A stretch of DNA of 5,533 nt from Deltaproteobacteria bacterium RBG_16_44_11 (GTDB lineage: Bacteria; Desulfobacterota; Syntrophia; Syntrophales; Smithellaceae): positions 2,892 through 8,424 of the forward strand of contig MGQN01000029.1 of assembly GCA_001797845.1 (NCBI GenBank), written 5' to 3'. Below are positions 1 to 5,533 of the stretch, piece by piece. The position numbers and the translations under genes were made by a program. The notes beneath the pieces are model-generated. The model was not told the origin of the DNA. It saw only the letters and a program-made list of their open reading frames with translations, and made no database searches. Position 1 is the first letter of the stretch; every line of letters starts with the position of its first letter.

Positions 1-221
1 TGAATAATGCCGCCGACCTGGGGTCGCACTTCGGCAATTAAATAGGCGGCTGTCCGACCCGGTAATTCGGTTGTCATCACCACCGGCTTTGGCTGTATCG
101 TCACAACGGCAACTTCGGGCATTGGGGCTGGACCAGTCGTCTTTTCTGCGCAACCACCAAGAATCAAACCTGCAACAAGAATGAGCATTGTAATCATCAA
201 TATGGCTCTATTATTATTCAT
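1..221 (-). CDS. RND efflux membrane-fusion lipoprotein (AcrA/MexA type), N-terminal part only
   Basis: This is the periplasmic adaptor of a tripartite efflux pump, which links the inner-membrane RND transporter to a TolC channel. The first 73 codons are visible; the gene runs off the left edge. I translated it by hand from the ATG at 221-219, which has a GGAG ribosome site (228-231) six bases upstream. Residues 1-23 form a lipoprotein signal peptide: short polar start, hydrophobic core, then the lipobox LGGC with the lipidated Cys at residue 24. Residue 25 is Ala, so there is no Asp+2 inner-membrane retention signal of the E. coli kind. Residues 50-73 closely follow the start of mature E. 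coli AcrA (TTELPGRT, then AEVRPQVGGII), the first beta-barrel strand region. It lies 106 bp downstream of the tolC-like gene on the same strand, so it probably belongs to that operon. Substrate cannot be told from this fragment. Confidence 0.9.
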   Translation of the reverse strand, partial: MNNNRAILMITMLILVAGLILGGCAEKTTGPAPMPEVAVVTIQPKPVVMTTELPGRTAAYLIAEVRPQVGGII

Positions 222-327
222 TTGACACTCCATTTATTTTAACCAATTACTGATTATAACGAATATTTCGCACAACAATATTTTCTTCACCCCAAAACCT
301 TTTCTCTTCTATCACATGGCAAAAGCA

Positions 328-1647
328 TTACGGCCAAATAGTTCCCATCGCCCTTTGCAGCCGGGCATAATTGATATTGTAATCACCAAGCGCGTTGGCG
401 TATTGTGATTTTGCCCTCGTCAACAGCGTCTGGGCATCAAGAACCTCCGTCGTGGTAGCAACACGTTCTTTGTATCTTTCTTCAGAAATGCGGAAATTTT
501 CTTCGGCCTGTTCAATAACTTTTTCGGAAACAGTAATTTGGTGTTCAGCTTCCTGCAGGAGCAGGTAAGCGTTTTTTATTTCTAAAGTAATCTGATCATT
601 TAATTCTTTGGCTGAACTTATCGCCTGATTTTCTCTGGCCCTGCTGGCATCTACCCTAAATTTTGTTTTGCCCCATTCCCAGAAATTCCAGCTAGCCACT
701 GCCATGACATACCAGCTTTCCATATCCTGATAGGGACTGCCGGAAACAGAAGCCTCGTCACCAAACCTCGTATAATTGCCGACCAAGTTTAGCGCGGGGA
801 AAAATTCGCTTTGCGCTACCCAAACCAATTTCCCCGCCTGCTTTGCCTTAAGCTCCGATATTTTAAGCTCCGGCCTATTTTGCTGGGCGACACTCAGGCA
901 TTCTTCCAGTGATTGTTTCATCGGCTTATAAGTTAATATATCCACCACCGCTACCGGTTCAAATATCCTGCGCTTCAACAACGTATTAAGCCGTGATTTA
1001 GCCAGCTCCACAGAATTTTGAGCTTTGATCAGTGTTTGTTTACCATTGGCCAGCTCCACTTCGGCATGCAGTAAATCGTTTTTCGGAATCATACCTACCT
1101 TAAAATAATTTTCCGCCGTATTACGATGCGCTTCCAGCATCTCCACGGATTGGCGTGCCGTTTCCAGAATTCTCTGTGCGCGTAAAATATCAAAGTACGC
1201 TATTTTTACTTCCTGCACCACATCCTGATTCTTAGCTTTTTCTTCCAGAAAAGCGGCATCTTCACCAATTTGGTTTGCCTGATAGTTAGCCAGAATTGAA
1301 CCGCCGGCAAAAATGGGCTGTCGGGCCTCGATCGCCCAGTTATAATTATTTTTTGTCCCCGTCGTCATCTCACCTGGCGGAAATGGAAGTTGAAACTGAG
1401 GCTCTTCGTTCAACCGCCGATAGCTGTAGGAAGTACTGAACTTAGGCAAAAATCCGGTAACAGCTTCCCTCTTTTGGGCGGTTGCACCTTTTAATCCTTC
1501 CCTGGCAATATTTATGACGAGACTGTTTTGTAAGGCTATTTCAATACTTTTCTCTAGCGTCAGTGGCTCTCCGCCGAAAACAAGACCAGGAAAAAGAATA
1601 ATTGCCAAAACAATCAAAAAACTTGAACGATATCTTTTATTGTTCAT
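328..1647 (-). CDS. TolC-family outer-membrane efflux protein
   Basis: This is the outer-membrane channel component of a tripartite efflux (or type I secretion) system. It trimerises into a beta-barrel with a long periplasmic alpha-helical tunnel. At 439 aa it has the usual family length. Residues 1 to about 26 are a Sec signal peptide (basic MNNKRYR start, hydrophobic core, likely cleavage near VFG/GEP). Two outer-membrane-efflux-protein repeats follow. The first, about 29-230, opens with LTLEKSIEIAL and contains the strand-rich ARQPIFAGGS and a long heptad-like helix. The second, about 245-435, opens with SLEECLSVAQQNRPEL, contains WNFWEWGKTKF, and ends in another long coiled-coil helix with TTTEVLDAQTLL. 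There is no C-terminal lipobox or N-terminal lipidation Cys, unlike OprM. The ATG at 1647 has GGAG (1657-1660) nine bases upstream. Its start overlaps the end of the TetR gene by 11 bp, suggesting translational coupling. Here the channel gene precedes the adaptor gene, the reverse of the common mexAB-oprM order. Confidence 0.93.
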   Translation of the reverse strand: MNNKRYRSSFLIVLAIILFPGLVFGGEPLTLEKSIEIALQNSLVINIAREGLKGATAQKREAVTGFLPKFSTSYSYRRLNEEPQFQLPFPPGEMTTGTKNNYNWAIEARQPIFAGGSILANYQANQIGEDAAFLEEKAKNQDVVQEVKIAYFDILRAQRILETARQSVEMLEAHRNTAENYFKVGMIPKNDLLHAEVELANGKQTLIKAQNSVELAKSRLNTLLKRRIFEPVAVVDILTYKPMKQSLEECLSVAQQNRPELKISELKAKQAGKLVWVAQSEFFPALNLVGNYTRFGDEASVSGSPYQDMESWYVMAVASWNFWEWGKTKFRVDASRARENQAISSAKELNDQITLEIKNAYLLLQEAEHQITVSEKVIEQAEENFRISEERYKERVATTTEVLDAQTLLTRAKSQYANALGDYNINYARLQRAMGTIWP

Positions 1648-2254
1648 GATTTTTTACTCCATTTAAGAAAATGTCCAGAATAAAATCTTTTTTAGATACA
1701 AGTGATTCTTTTGTTGGTTCCAAAAGCCATTCGTTTGCTGCTGACCTGATTAAGCTAAACAAAGCGGAGGCCATATCGTGCGTCGGCAGTTTTCGTAACA
1801 ATCCGTTCTTTATGCCCGTTTTTAAAAAATTTTCGATAAACGCTATGTGCTCGAAGTAGCCATCAATCAGCTTTTGACGCAATGCGCTCATTGTTTCCGA
1901 TAAAGCCTCGCTTTGTCCGCGCAGAAATATGCGGAAAAAATCTGTGTTTTTTTCGACAAACTGCAAATGCGCGTTGATCAGTGTTTCAATTTTACCGGCA
2001 ACATCTTTATTGGCGTTTACCTCCTGGTTAATTTCGGCAAACATCAAATCAAGTTTTTCAAGAATCATGGTTGAATAAAGATTTTCTTTGTTGTCAAAAA
2101 ACTGATAAAGGGAACCGATGGCAAAACCAGAGGCATTCGCAATTTCCGCCATGGTAACACTATAATAACCCCTGGCGGAAAATATTTTTTCCGCCTGCTC
2201 CAAAATGGCCGCCCGCCGTAAATTAAATTCGCGCTCTTTTCTTTCCGCCCGCAC
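1637..2254 (-). CDS. TetR/AcrR-family transcriptional regulator of the efflux operon
   Basis: This is a 205-aa one-component repressor of typical TetR length. Residues about 13-60 form the DNA-binding domain: helix 1 around AAILEQAEKIFSARG, then the helix-turn-helix with TMAEIANASGFAIGSLYQFF, where GSLYQFF is the recognition-helix signature of the family, followed by NKENLY. The remaining residues, about 62-205, form the helical ligand-binding and dimerisation domain, which diverges too much to predict a ligand. The start is GTG at 2254; an in-frame TAG lies three codons upstream (2261-2263), and no ATG exists before residue 35, inside the HTH, so GTG is the best start. The ribosome site is modest: AGG lies close to the start and AAAGGAAAGG further away. 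It is the first gene of the minus-strand operon and lies just downstream of paired palindromes (2281-2313), so autorepression together with tolC and the adaptor gene is likely. Whether it is a repressor rather than an activator is inferred from the family. Confidence 0.93.
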   Translation of the reverse strand: MRAERKEREFNLRRAAILEQAEKIFSARGYYSVTMAEIANASGFAIGSLYQFFDNKENLYSTMILEKLDLMFAEINQEVNANKDVAGKIETLINAHLQFVEKNTDFFRIFLRGQSEALSETMSALRQKLIDGYFEHIAFIENFLKTGIKNGLLRKLPTHDMASALFSLIRSAANEWLLEPTKESLVSKKDFILDIFLNGVKNHEQ

Positions 2255-2280
2255 GATTGCCTACGCCTTTCCTTTATTTA

Positions 2281-2313
2281 TGAACCTTCGTTCATATTTT
2301 GAACGTTGGTTCA
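2281..2313. promoter_or_regulatory. Paired palindromic operator, probable TetR-family binding site
   Basis: Two 14-bp boxes of form TGAAC-N4-GTTCA occur at 2281-2294 (centre CTTC) and 2300-2313 (centre GTTG), with centres 19 bp apart. The second box equals the reverse complement of the first except at two central bases, so the whole 33 bp is itself an imperfect palindrome: symmetry within symmetry. It begins 27 bp upstream of the tetR GTG and adjoins the -10 candidate at 2315-2320, so a bound dimer pair would cover the transcription start. TetR regulators such as QacR and TtgR are known to bind comparable sites as pairs of dimers. Binding by the neighbouring regulator is inferred from position and symmetry. 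Confidence 0.75.
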
Positions 2314-2314
2314 G

Positions 2315-2340
2315 ATTATAGAATTTTTATTATTTGTCAA
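2315..2340 (-). promoter_or_regulatory. Candidate sigma-70 promoter for the tetR-tolC-adaptor operon
   Basis: On the minus strand a perfect TTGACA (2335-2340) is followed by a perfect TATAAT (2315-2320). The spacer is only 14 bp, shorter than the usual 16-18, so the two hexamers may not work together and one of them may be fortuitous. With this -10, transcription would start at about 2308, inside the paired palindrome, giving a leader of about 55 bases to the GTG. The location directly upstream of tetR and abutting the operator is what supports the call. Confidence 0.5.
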
Positions 2341-2397
2341 GAAAAATCTTCAAGATGTGCTTATTTGCCCGGTCATTTAATTAACTGGACATGTAAA

Positions 2398-2484
2398 TAC
2401 TCCGGGAAGGAAAATCTCCTGATACCTAAGCCTGATGGCGTGCCCGAACCACAGAATCGCCGGGTGGAAATAACTGTCCGTTAA
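2398..2484 (+). pseudogene. Remnant of the C-terminus of an OmpA-family protein
   Basis: The reading frame ending in TAA at 2482-2484 encodes about 28 residues containing SGKENLLIPKPDGV and EPQNRRVEITVR. This matches the conserved end of the OmpA-like peptidoglycan-binding domain, where a turn of the form P-T-P-D-G-V leads into E-P-Q-N-R-R-V-E-I. NRRVEI is the hallmark of its last strand. The rest of the domain (TD..G, the NxxLSxxRA helix) is absent: upstream codons in this frame (2299-2397) look random, other frames hit stops, and the DNA soon becomes the tetR operator. An open frame reaches back to a TTG at 2299, but that codon lies inside the operator and has no ribosome site, so a working 61-aa protein is unlikely. 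I read it as a decayed or truncated gene end, perhaps left by the event that placed the efflux operon here. Confidence 0.6.
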
Positions 2485-2657
2485 GCCGTTCTATAGATTA
2501 AATTTATAATTTTCACTATTTCAATTTCTATCCAGTCCAATATGAATCTTTTACGTATTGCTGCCCATCTAATTTTTTATTTGTCAAAAAAATAATATTA
2601 TGTAATACAAAATAATATAAAAGCTTTCACATTTATTTCAAGATTAGGAGAGTCTTT
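2485..2657 (+). promoter_or_regulatory. AT-rich leader upstream of glpK, weak promoter candidate
   Basis: This 173-bp spacer holds no gene in either direction. It becomes strongly AT-rich toward the gene. A possible -35 is TTGTCA at 2581-2586, with weak -10-like hexamers at 2603-2608 (TAATAC, 16-bp spacer) or 2616-2621 (TATAAA); none is a good match. No clear operator palindrome, riboswitch or terminator is visible. The only firm signal is the ribosome site AGGAG at 2646-2650, seven bases before the glpK ATG, which fixes that start. Confidence 0.3.
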
Positions 2658-4160
2658 ATGAAAAAATCATACGTCTTAGCTCTTGACCAAGGCACTACCA
2701 GTTCCCGTGCCATTCTTTATGATTATGACGGGAAAGTTGTAAAAATTGCCCAGAAGGAATTTACGCAGTTCTATCCCAAAGCCGGATGGGTAGAACATGA
2801 TCCAATGGAAATCTGGGGTTCACAAAGCGGTGTGGTGAGCGAAATGTTGGCGACAACGGGTATCGGCCCCGAAGAAATAGCGGCTATCGGCATAACAAAC
2901 CAGCGCGAAACCACGGTGGTCTGGGAAAGAAAAACAGGCAAACCGATTTATAATGCTATTGTCTGGCAATGCCGGCGGACTTCCGCCATCTGCGATGAAC
3001 TTAAAGCACGCGGCCTGGAAAAATACATCCGTGAAAACACGGGACTCGTTCTGGACGCCTATTTTTCCGGGACTAAAATTAAATGGATTCTCGATAATGT
3101 GGAAGGAGCAAGAAAGCAGGCAAAAAACGGTGAACTGCTTTTCGGCAATATCGATACCTGGCTGATCTGGAACTTAACGCGAGGCAAAGTACACGTAACA
3201 GACTATAGCAATGCTTCGCGTACCATGCTGTATAATATCAAAGACCTCAAATGGGATGAGAAAATGCTGAAAGAACTCGACATACCTGCGTCCATGCTGC
3301 CGGAAGTGAAGCAGTCCAGTGAGGTTTACGGCAATAGTGATCCCCGGGTATTCGGAGCGGAGATACCCATAGCCGGAGATGCGGGCGATCAGCAAGCGGC
3401 ATTATTCGGCCAGGCCTGCTACACCCCGGGAATGGTTAAGAACACCTACGGTACGGGAGGCTTCATGCTGATGCTGACGGGTGAAAAACTTGTACATTCG
3501 GAAAATGGTCTGGTAACGACTATCGCCTGGGGGGTTAACAATAAAGTGGAATACGCGATGGAAGGAAGCATTTTTATCGCCGGCGCGGCGATTCAGTGGC
3601 TGCGCGACAGCCTGAGGGTAATTTACGATACCAAGGACAGCGAGTACTTTGCAACTACAGTTCCCGACACTCAGGGCGTTTATGTTGTCCCCGCATTTGT
3701 GGGATTGGGAGCTCCCTACTGGGATATGTATGCCCGGGGAGCGATTCTGGGAATTACTCGAGGAACGAACAGAAACCACATCATTCGTGCCACCCTGGAA
3801 TCGCTTGCCTACCAAACCCGGGATGTTCTGGAGCTGATGCGCAATGAATGCAGTCTTGATCTATGTGAGCTGCGCGTGGATGGAGGTGCCTGCGCCAATA
3901 ACTTCCTGATGCAATTCCAGTCAGACATTATGGGTATTCCCGTGGAACGGCCGGAAATTATCGAAACAACGGCAATGGGAGCGGCCTATCTGGCCGGTCT
4001 GGCTGTGGGCTTCTGGAAAGATCAATCGATGATTACCGAGCGGCGTAAAGTAAATCGAAGATTTCTGCCCCAAATGGATGATGCTAAAAAAGAAAAACTC
4101 TATGCCAAGTGGAAAAAAGCCGTAAGCCGTTCCATGCATTGGGAAGAAGAAGAAAAATAA
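2658..4160 (+). CDS. glpK: Glycerol kinase
   Basis: This cytoplasmic enzyme phosphorylates glycerol with ATP to sn-glycerol-3-phosphate, the entry step of glycerol use. At 500 aa it is full length for the FGGY kinase family. The N-terminal domain (about 4-248) begins with the phosphate-binding LDQGTTSSR (9-17). Glycerol-contacting residues known from the E. coli enzyme are present: R83 and E84 in NQRET, W103 in VWQCRRT, Y135 in YFSGTK, and D244 in AGDQQAALFGQ (E. coli D245), the catalytic base. The C-terminal domain (about 258-455) has NTYGTGG, GAPYWD (351-356), FGGY signature 2 around GAILGITRGT (361-370), and nucleotide-binding GGACANN (409-415). Two departures stand out: the fructose-bisphosphate-binding glycine loop of E. 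coli GlpK is replaced by NSDPRVFG (226-233), and position 268 is Gly where Cys is common. No glpF or glpD is in view; the neighbour is a G3P dehydrogenase, with which it may form a transcription unit. Confidence 0.97.
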   Translation: MKKSYVLALDQGTTSSRAILYDYDGKVVKIAQKEFTQFYPKAGWVEHDPMEIWGSQSGVVSEMLATTGIGPEEIAAIGITNQRETTVVWERKTGKPIYNAIVWQCRRTSAICDELKARGLEKYIRENTGLVLDAYFSGTKIKWILDNVEGARKQAKNGELLFGNIDTWLIWNLTRGKVHVTDYSNASRTMLYNIKDLKWDEKMLKELDIPASMLPEVKQSSEVYGNSDPRVFGAEIPIAGDAGDQQAALFGQACYTPGMVKNTYGTGGFMLMLTGEKLVHSENGLVTTIAWGVNNKVEYAMEGSIFIAGAAIQWLRDSLRVIYDTKDSEYFATTVPDTQGVYVVPAFVGLGAPYWDMYARGAILGITRGTNRNHIIRATLESLAYQTRDVLELMRNECSLDLCELRVDGGACANNFLMQFQSDIMGIPVERPEIIETTAMGAAYLAGLAVGFWKDQSMITERRKVNRRFLPQMDDAKKEKLYAKWKKAVSRSMHWEEEEK

Positions 4161-4264
4161 CATAATTAAAAAGAGAAAAGACGGATATAGAAAGAAGCAA
4201 ACAGGAAAAAGATTCCCCTGCAGCTTTTACATTAACTTATCATAAATCGGAGGAAGTTACGGAA

Positions 4265-5362
4265 ATGAAAAAGAAGATCGCGGTTATAGGTTCGGGTAAT
4301 TTCGGCTCGGCAGTTGCACGGCATGTGGCACGGAATGTCGCCCAGAAAAAAGGTTTGCAAAGTTTGTGGCAAAAACAGGTAGATATGTGGGTTATGGAGG
4401 AGACATTGGATGACGGCCGCAAATTGACCGAAGTCATAAACTCCGAGCATATCAACGTAAAATACCTGCCGACGGCATCATTGCCGCAAAATCTAGTCGC
4501 GAAGCCTAATCTGGCGGACGCAGTGAAAGACGCATCGCTTCTGATAATGGTACCACCGCATCAATTCGTGCGCAGTATCAGCCGGCAGATCGCGCAAATG
4601 CTTACCCCGAAACAAAAAAAGGAAATCATCTGCCTGAGCCTTGCCAAGGGCATCGAGTTTGACAAGAAGAAAAAAGTCATCCGGCGTATGTCGCAGGTGT
4701 TCCAGGACGAAACCGGCGTGAAATCCACACAGCTTGCGGCGCTAAGCGGCGCGAATATCGCCAATGAAGTTGCGGCGGATATGTATGCCGATACGACAAT
4801 CGCCACACTCTCCGCTTCCGTACGCAAGGAATTATTCGGCCTGTTCAACACGGACAACTTCGTCGTCGAATTGAGTAATGATGTCGCCGGCGTGGAGCTT
4901 GGCGGCGCCCTGAAAAACATCATCGCCATCGCGGCGGGCGTTGTGGATGGTCTCGGCTATGGCAATAACACCAAGGCCGCTGTAATTCGTGCCGGACTGA
5001 TCGAGATGATGAAATTCGGAAGCTATAAGAAACTCGGCCATGTCGCACAAAAGGAAACATTTCTCAGCTCCGCCGGTGTTGGTGACCTCATCACGACGTG
5101 CTTCGGCGGGCGAAATCGCATGTTCGGCGAACAACTGGGTAAGATGTGGAAGGACAATCCCGCGGCGGCGCGCAGCGTCTCCCTCGAGCAACTGGAAGCA
5201 GACCTGCTTAAAGGCCAGAAAGTGCAGGGCGCGCATACGGCGGAAGAAGTATATGCCGTACTCAAAGCCTTCGGCCTGACGAAAGCATTCCCGGTATTCA
5301 CATCGGTCTATGAAATCTGCCACAAACGCAAAGATCCACGGGCGCTGTATCGCCATTCATAA
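4265..5362 (+). CDS. gpsA: NAD-dependent glycerol-3-phosphate dehydrogenase, eukaryotic GPD1-like
   Basis: This soluble enzyme interconverts dihydroxyacetone phosphate and sn-glycerol-3-phosphate with NAD(P)H. That supplies G3P for phospholipids or, in the other direction, feeds G3P from glycerol kinase into glycolysis. It has 365 aa, slightly longer than human GPD1 and about 25-30 longer than typical GpsA. The Rossmann domain starts with GSGNFG (9-14). Catalytic lysines are K128 in SLAKG and K217 in GALKN. Substrate and cofactor motifs are NNTKAAVIR (234-242) and ITTCFGGRNR (276-285). Several stretches follow animal and yeast GPD1 rather than E. coli GpsA: MWVMEE (41-46), KLTEVIN then NVKYLP (53-69), PPHQF (97-101), SGANIANEVA (161-170) and GQKVQG. 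GGAGGA (4249-4254) precedes the ATG by 10 bases. The 104-bp gap after glpK has no terminator, so cotranscription is plausible. GC-ending codons look commoner than in the tetR-tolC genes. The gpsA symbol is by function; the lineage is GPD1-like. Confidence 0.93.
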   Translation: MKKKIAVIGSGNFGSAVARHVARNVAQKKGLQSLWQKQVDMWVMEETLDDGRKLTEVINSEHINVKYLPTASLPQNLVAKPNLADAVKDASLLIMVPPHQFVRSISRQIAQMLTPKQKKEIICLSLAKGIEFDKKKKVIRRMSQVFQDETGVKSTQLAALSGANIANEVAADMYADTTIATLSASVRKELFGLFNTDNFVVELSNDVAGVELGGALKNIIAIAAGVVDGLGYGNNTKAAVIRAGLIEMMKFGSYKKLGHVAQKETFLSSAGVGDLITTCFGGRNRMFGEQLGKMWKDNPAAARSVSLEQLEADLLKGQKVQGAHTAEEVYAVLKAFGLTKAFPVFTSVYEICHKRKDPRALYRHS

Positions 5363-5396
5363 ACCACAAACCGAACTTTACAGGCCGTTCTCACTG

Positions 5397-5431
5397 CTGC
5401 CGCCGGTAACCATGTTTATTACCGGCGGCAG
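5397..5431. terminator. Strong hairpin between convergent genes, probable bidirectional terminator
   Basis: A perfect 13-bp inverted repeat (arms 5397-5409 and 5419-5431, CTGCCGCCGGTAA and its complement) encloses a 9-base loop. The pairing extends four more base pairs (ACTG) if a 3-base bulge in the left arm is allowed. It lies 34 bp after the dehydrogenase stop and 21 bp beyond the stop of the converging SHOCT gene, the expected place for a shared transcription end. Neither side has a T-run directly after the stem, so it is not a textbook intrinsic terminator; it may act with Rho, or protect 3' ends of the messages. Confidence 0.6.
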
Positions 5432-5452
5432 TCACGGAACAAATATCCGGTG

Positions 5453-5533
5453 TTATTCTAAATCTTTTTTTGTCCGGTCAAATTCTTCTTTGGTAATTTC
5501 ACCTTTGGCATAACGTTTTTTAAGAATATCCAG
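5453..5533 (-). CDS. SHOCT-domain protein, C-terminal end only
   Basis: Only the last 26 codons and the TAA stop (5453-5455) are inside the window; the gene enters from the right edge. Translating the minus strand from 5533 gives a tail with LKKRYAKGEITKEEFDR followed by TKKDLE. This is the SHOCT (short C-terminal) domain pattern: L-x-x-L-K-x-R-[YL]-A-x-G-E-I-T-x-E-E-F/Y, a small two-helix unit found at the ends of many bacterial proteins, often small membrane proteins with one or two N-terminal transmembrane segments. The function of the domain is poorly known; it is thought to mediate oligomerisation or binding. Nothing can be said of the rest of the protein. It converges on the dehydrogenase gene and shares the hairpin at 5397-5431. 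Confidence 0.8.
   Translation of the reverse strand: MDILKKRYAKGEITKEEFDRTKKDLE

Noticed and set aside
222..327. Terminator or separate promoter between the tolC-like gene and the adaptor gene
   Set aside because: No inverted repeat with a T-run and no convincing -35/-10 pair is visible on the minus strand; only the GGAG ribosome site is clear.
2299..2484. A 61-codon plus-strand ORF as a functional small gene
   Set aside because: Its only upstream start is a TTG inside the operator with no ribosome site, and only the last 28 or so residues resemble a known family. It is treated as an OmpA gene remnant instead.
2570..2620. AT-rich repeats before glpK as a CRISPR or origin-like array
   Set aside because: The ATAAT-like units are irregular, very short and without spacers or DnaA boxes; simple AT-richness explains them.
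3402..3815. A 137-codon minus-strand ORF inside glpK
   Set aside because: It is antisense to a strongly conserved kinase frame, its residues show no family pattern, and it has no convincing start signals.
4161..4264. Possible terminator or regulatory element between glpK and the dehydrogenase gene
   Set aside because: Only a weak AAAAG/CTTTT pairing around 4207-4228 can be drawn, with no stable stem or T-run. It looks like plain spacer plus a ribosome site.
4832..5356. A 174-codon minus-strand ORF inside the glycerol-3-phosphate dehydrogenase gene
   Set aside because: This long antisense frame arises from the codon composition of the dehydrogenase gene; the plus frame carries clear GPD motifs throughout.

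Overview
The window reads as chromosomal DNA from a Gram-negative bacterium. It encodes a TolC-type outer-membrane channel and a lipoprotein membrane-fusion subunit of a tripartite efflux pump, both of which need an outer membrane. Base composition is moderate, with AT-rich spacers. The gene set would fit a Desulfobacterota or similar environmental lineage, but that placement is an impression from protein style and nothing here proves it.

Left half (1-2254, minus strand): an efflux operon read right to left. A TetR-family regulator (GTG start at 2254) overlaps by 11 bp a TolC-family outer-membrane factor. About 100 bp further on comes the N-terminus of an AcrA/MexA-type membrane-fusion lipoprotein that runs off the left edge. 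The inner-membrane RND pump is presumably outside the window. Upstream of tetR is a 33-bp nested palindrome made of two TGAAC-N4-GTTCA boxes, lying next to a minus-strand promoter candidate. This is the picture expected of a self-repressing operon induced by a small ligand.

Middle (2255-2657): a roughly 400-bp stretch without an intact gene. It holds the operator and promoter, then a short plus-strand remnant matching the extreme C-terminus of OmpA-family peptidoglycan-binding proteins (2398-2484), then an AT-rich leader for the next gene.

Right half (2658-5362, plus strand): glycerol kinase (glpK) followed after 104 bp by an NAD-dependent glycerol-3-phosphate dehydrogenase. Together they would interconvert glycerol, glycerol-3-phosphate and dihydroxyacetone phosphate. 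The dehydrogenase resembles the eukaryotic cytosolic GPD1 type more than the usual bacterial GpsA, which is the most notable point in the window. GlpK keeps its active-site residues but lacks the glycine-rich loop that binds fructose-1,6-bisphosphate in the E. coli enzyme.

Right edge (5363-5533): a strong perfect hairpin (13-bp arms) sits between the dehydrogenase and a convergent minus-strand gene, of which only the last 26 residues, a SHOCT domain, are in view. I see no CRISPR, tRNA, rRNA, transposase or other clear mobile element. Apart from the GPD1-like enzyme and the OmpA remnant the region looks like ordinary housekeeping and efflux DNA, and I found no convincing new system.
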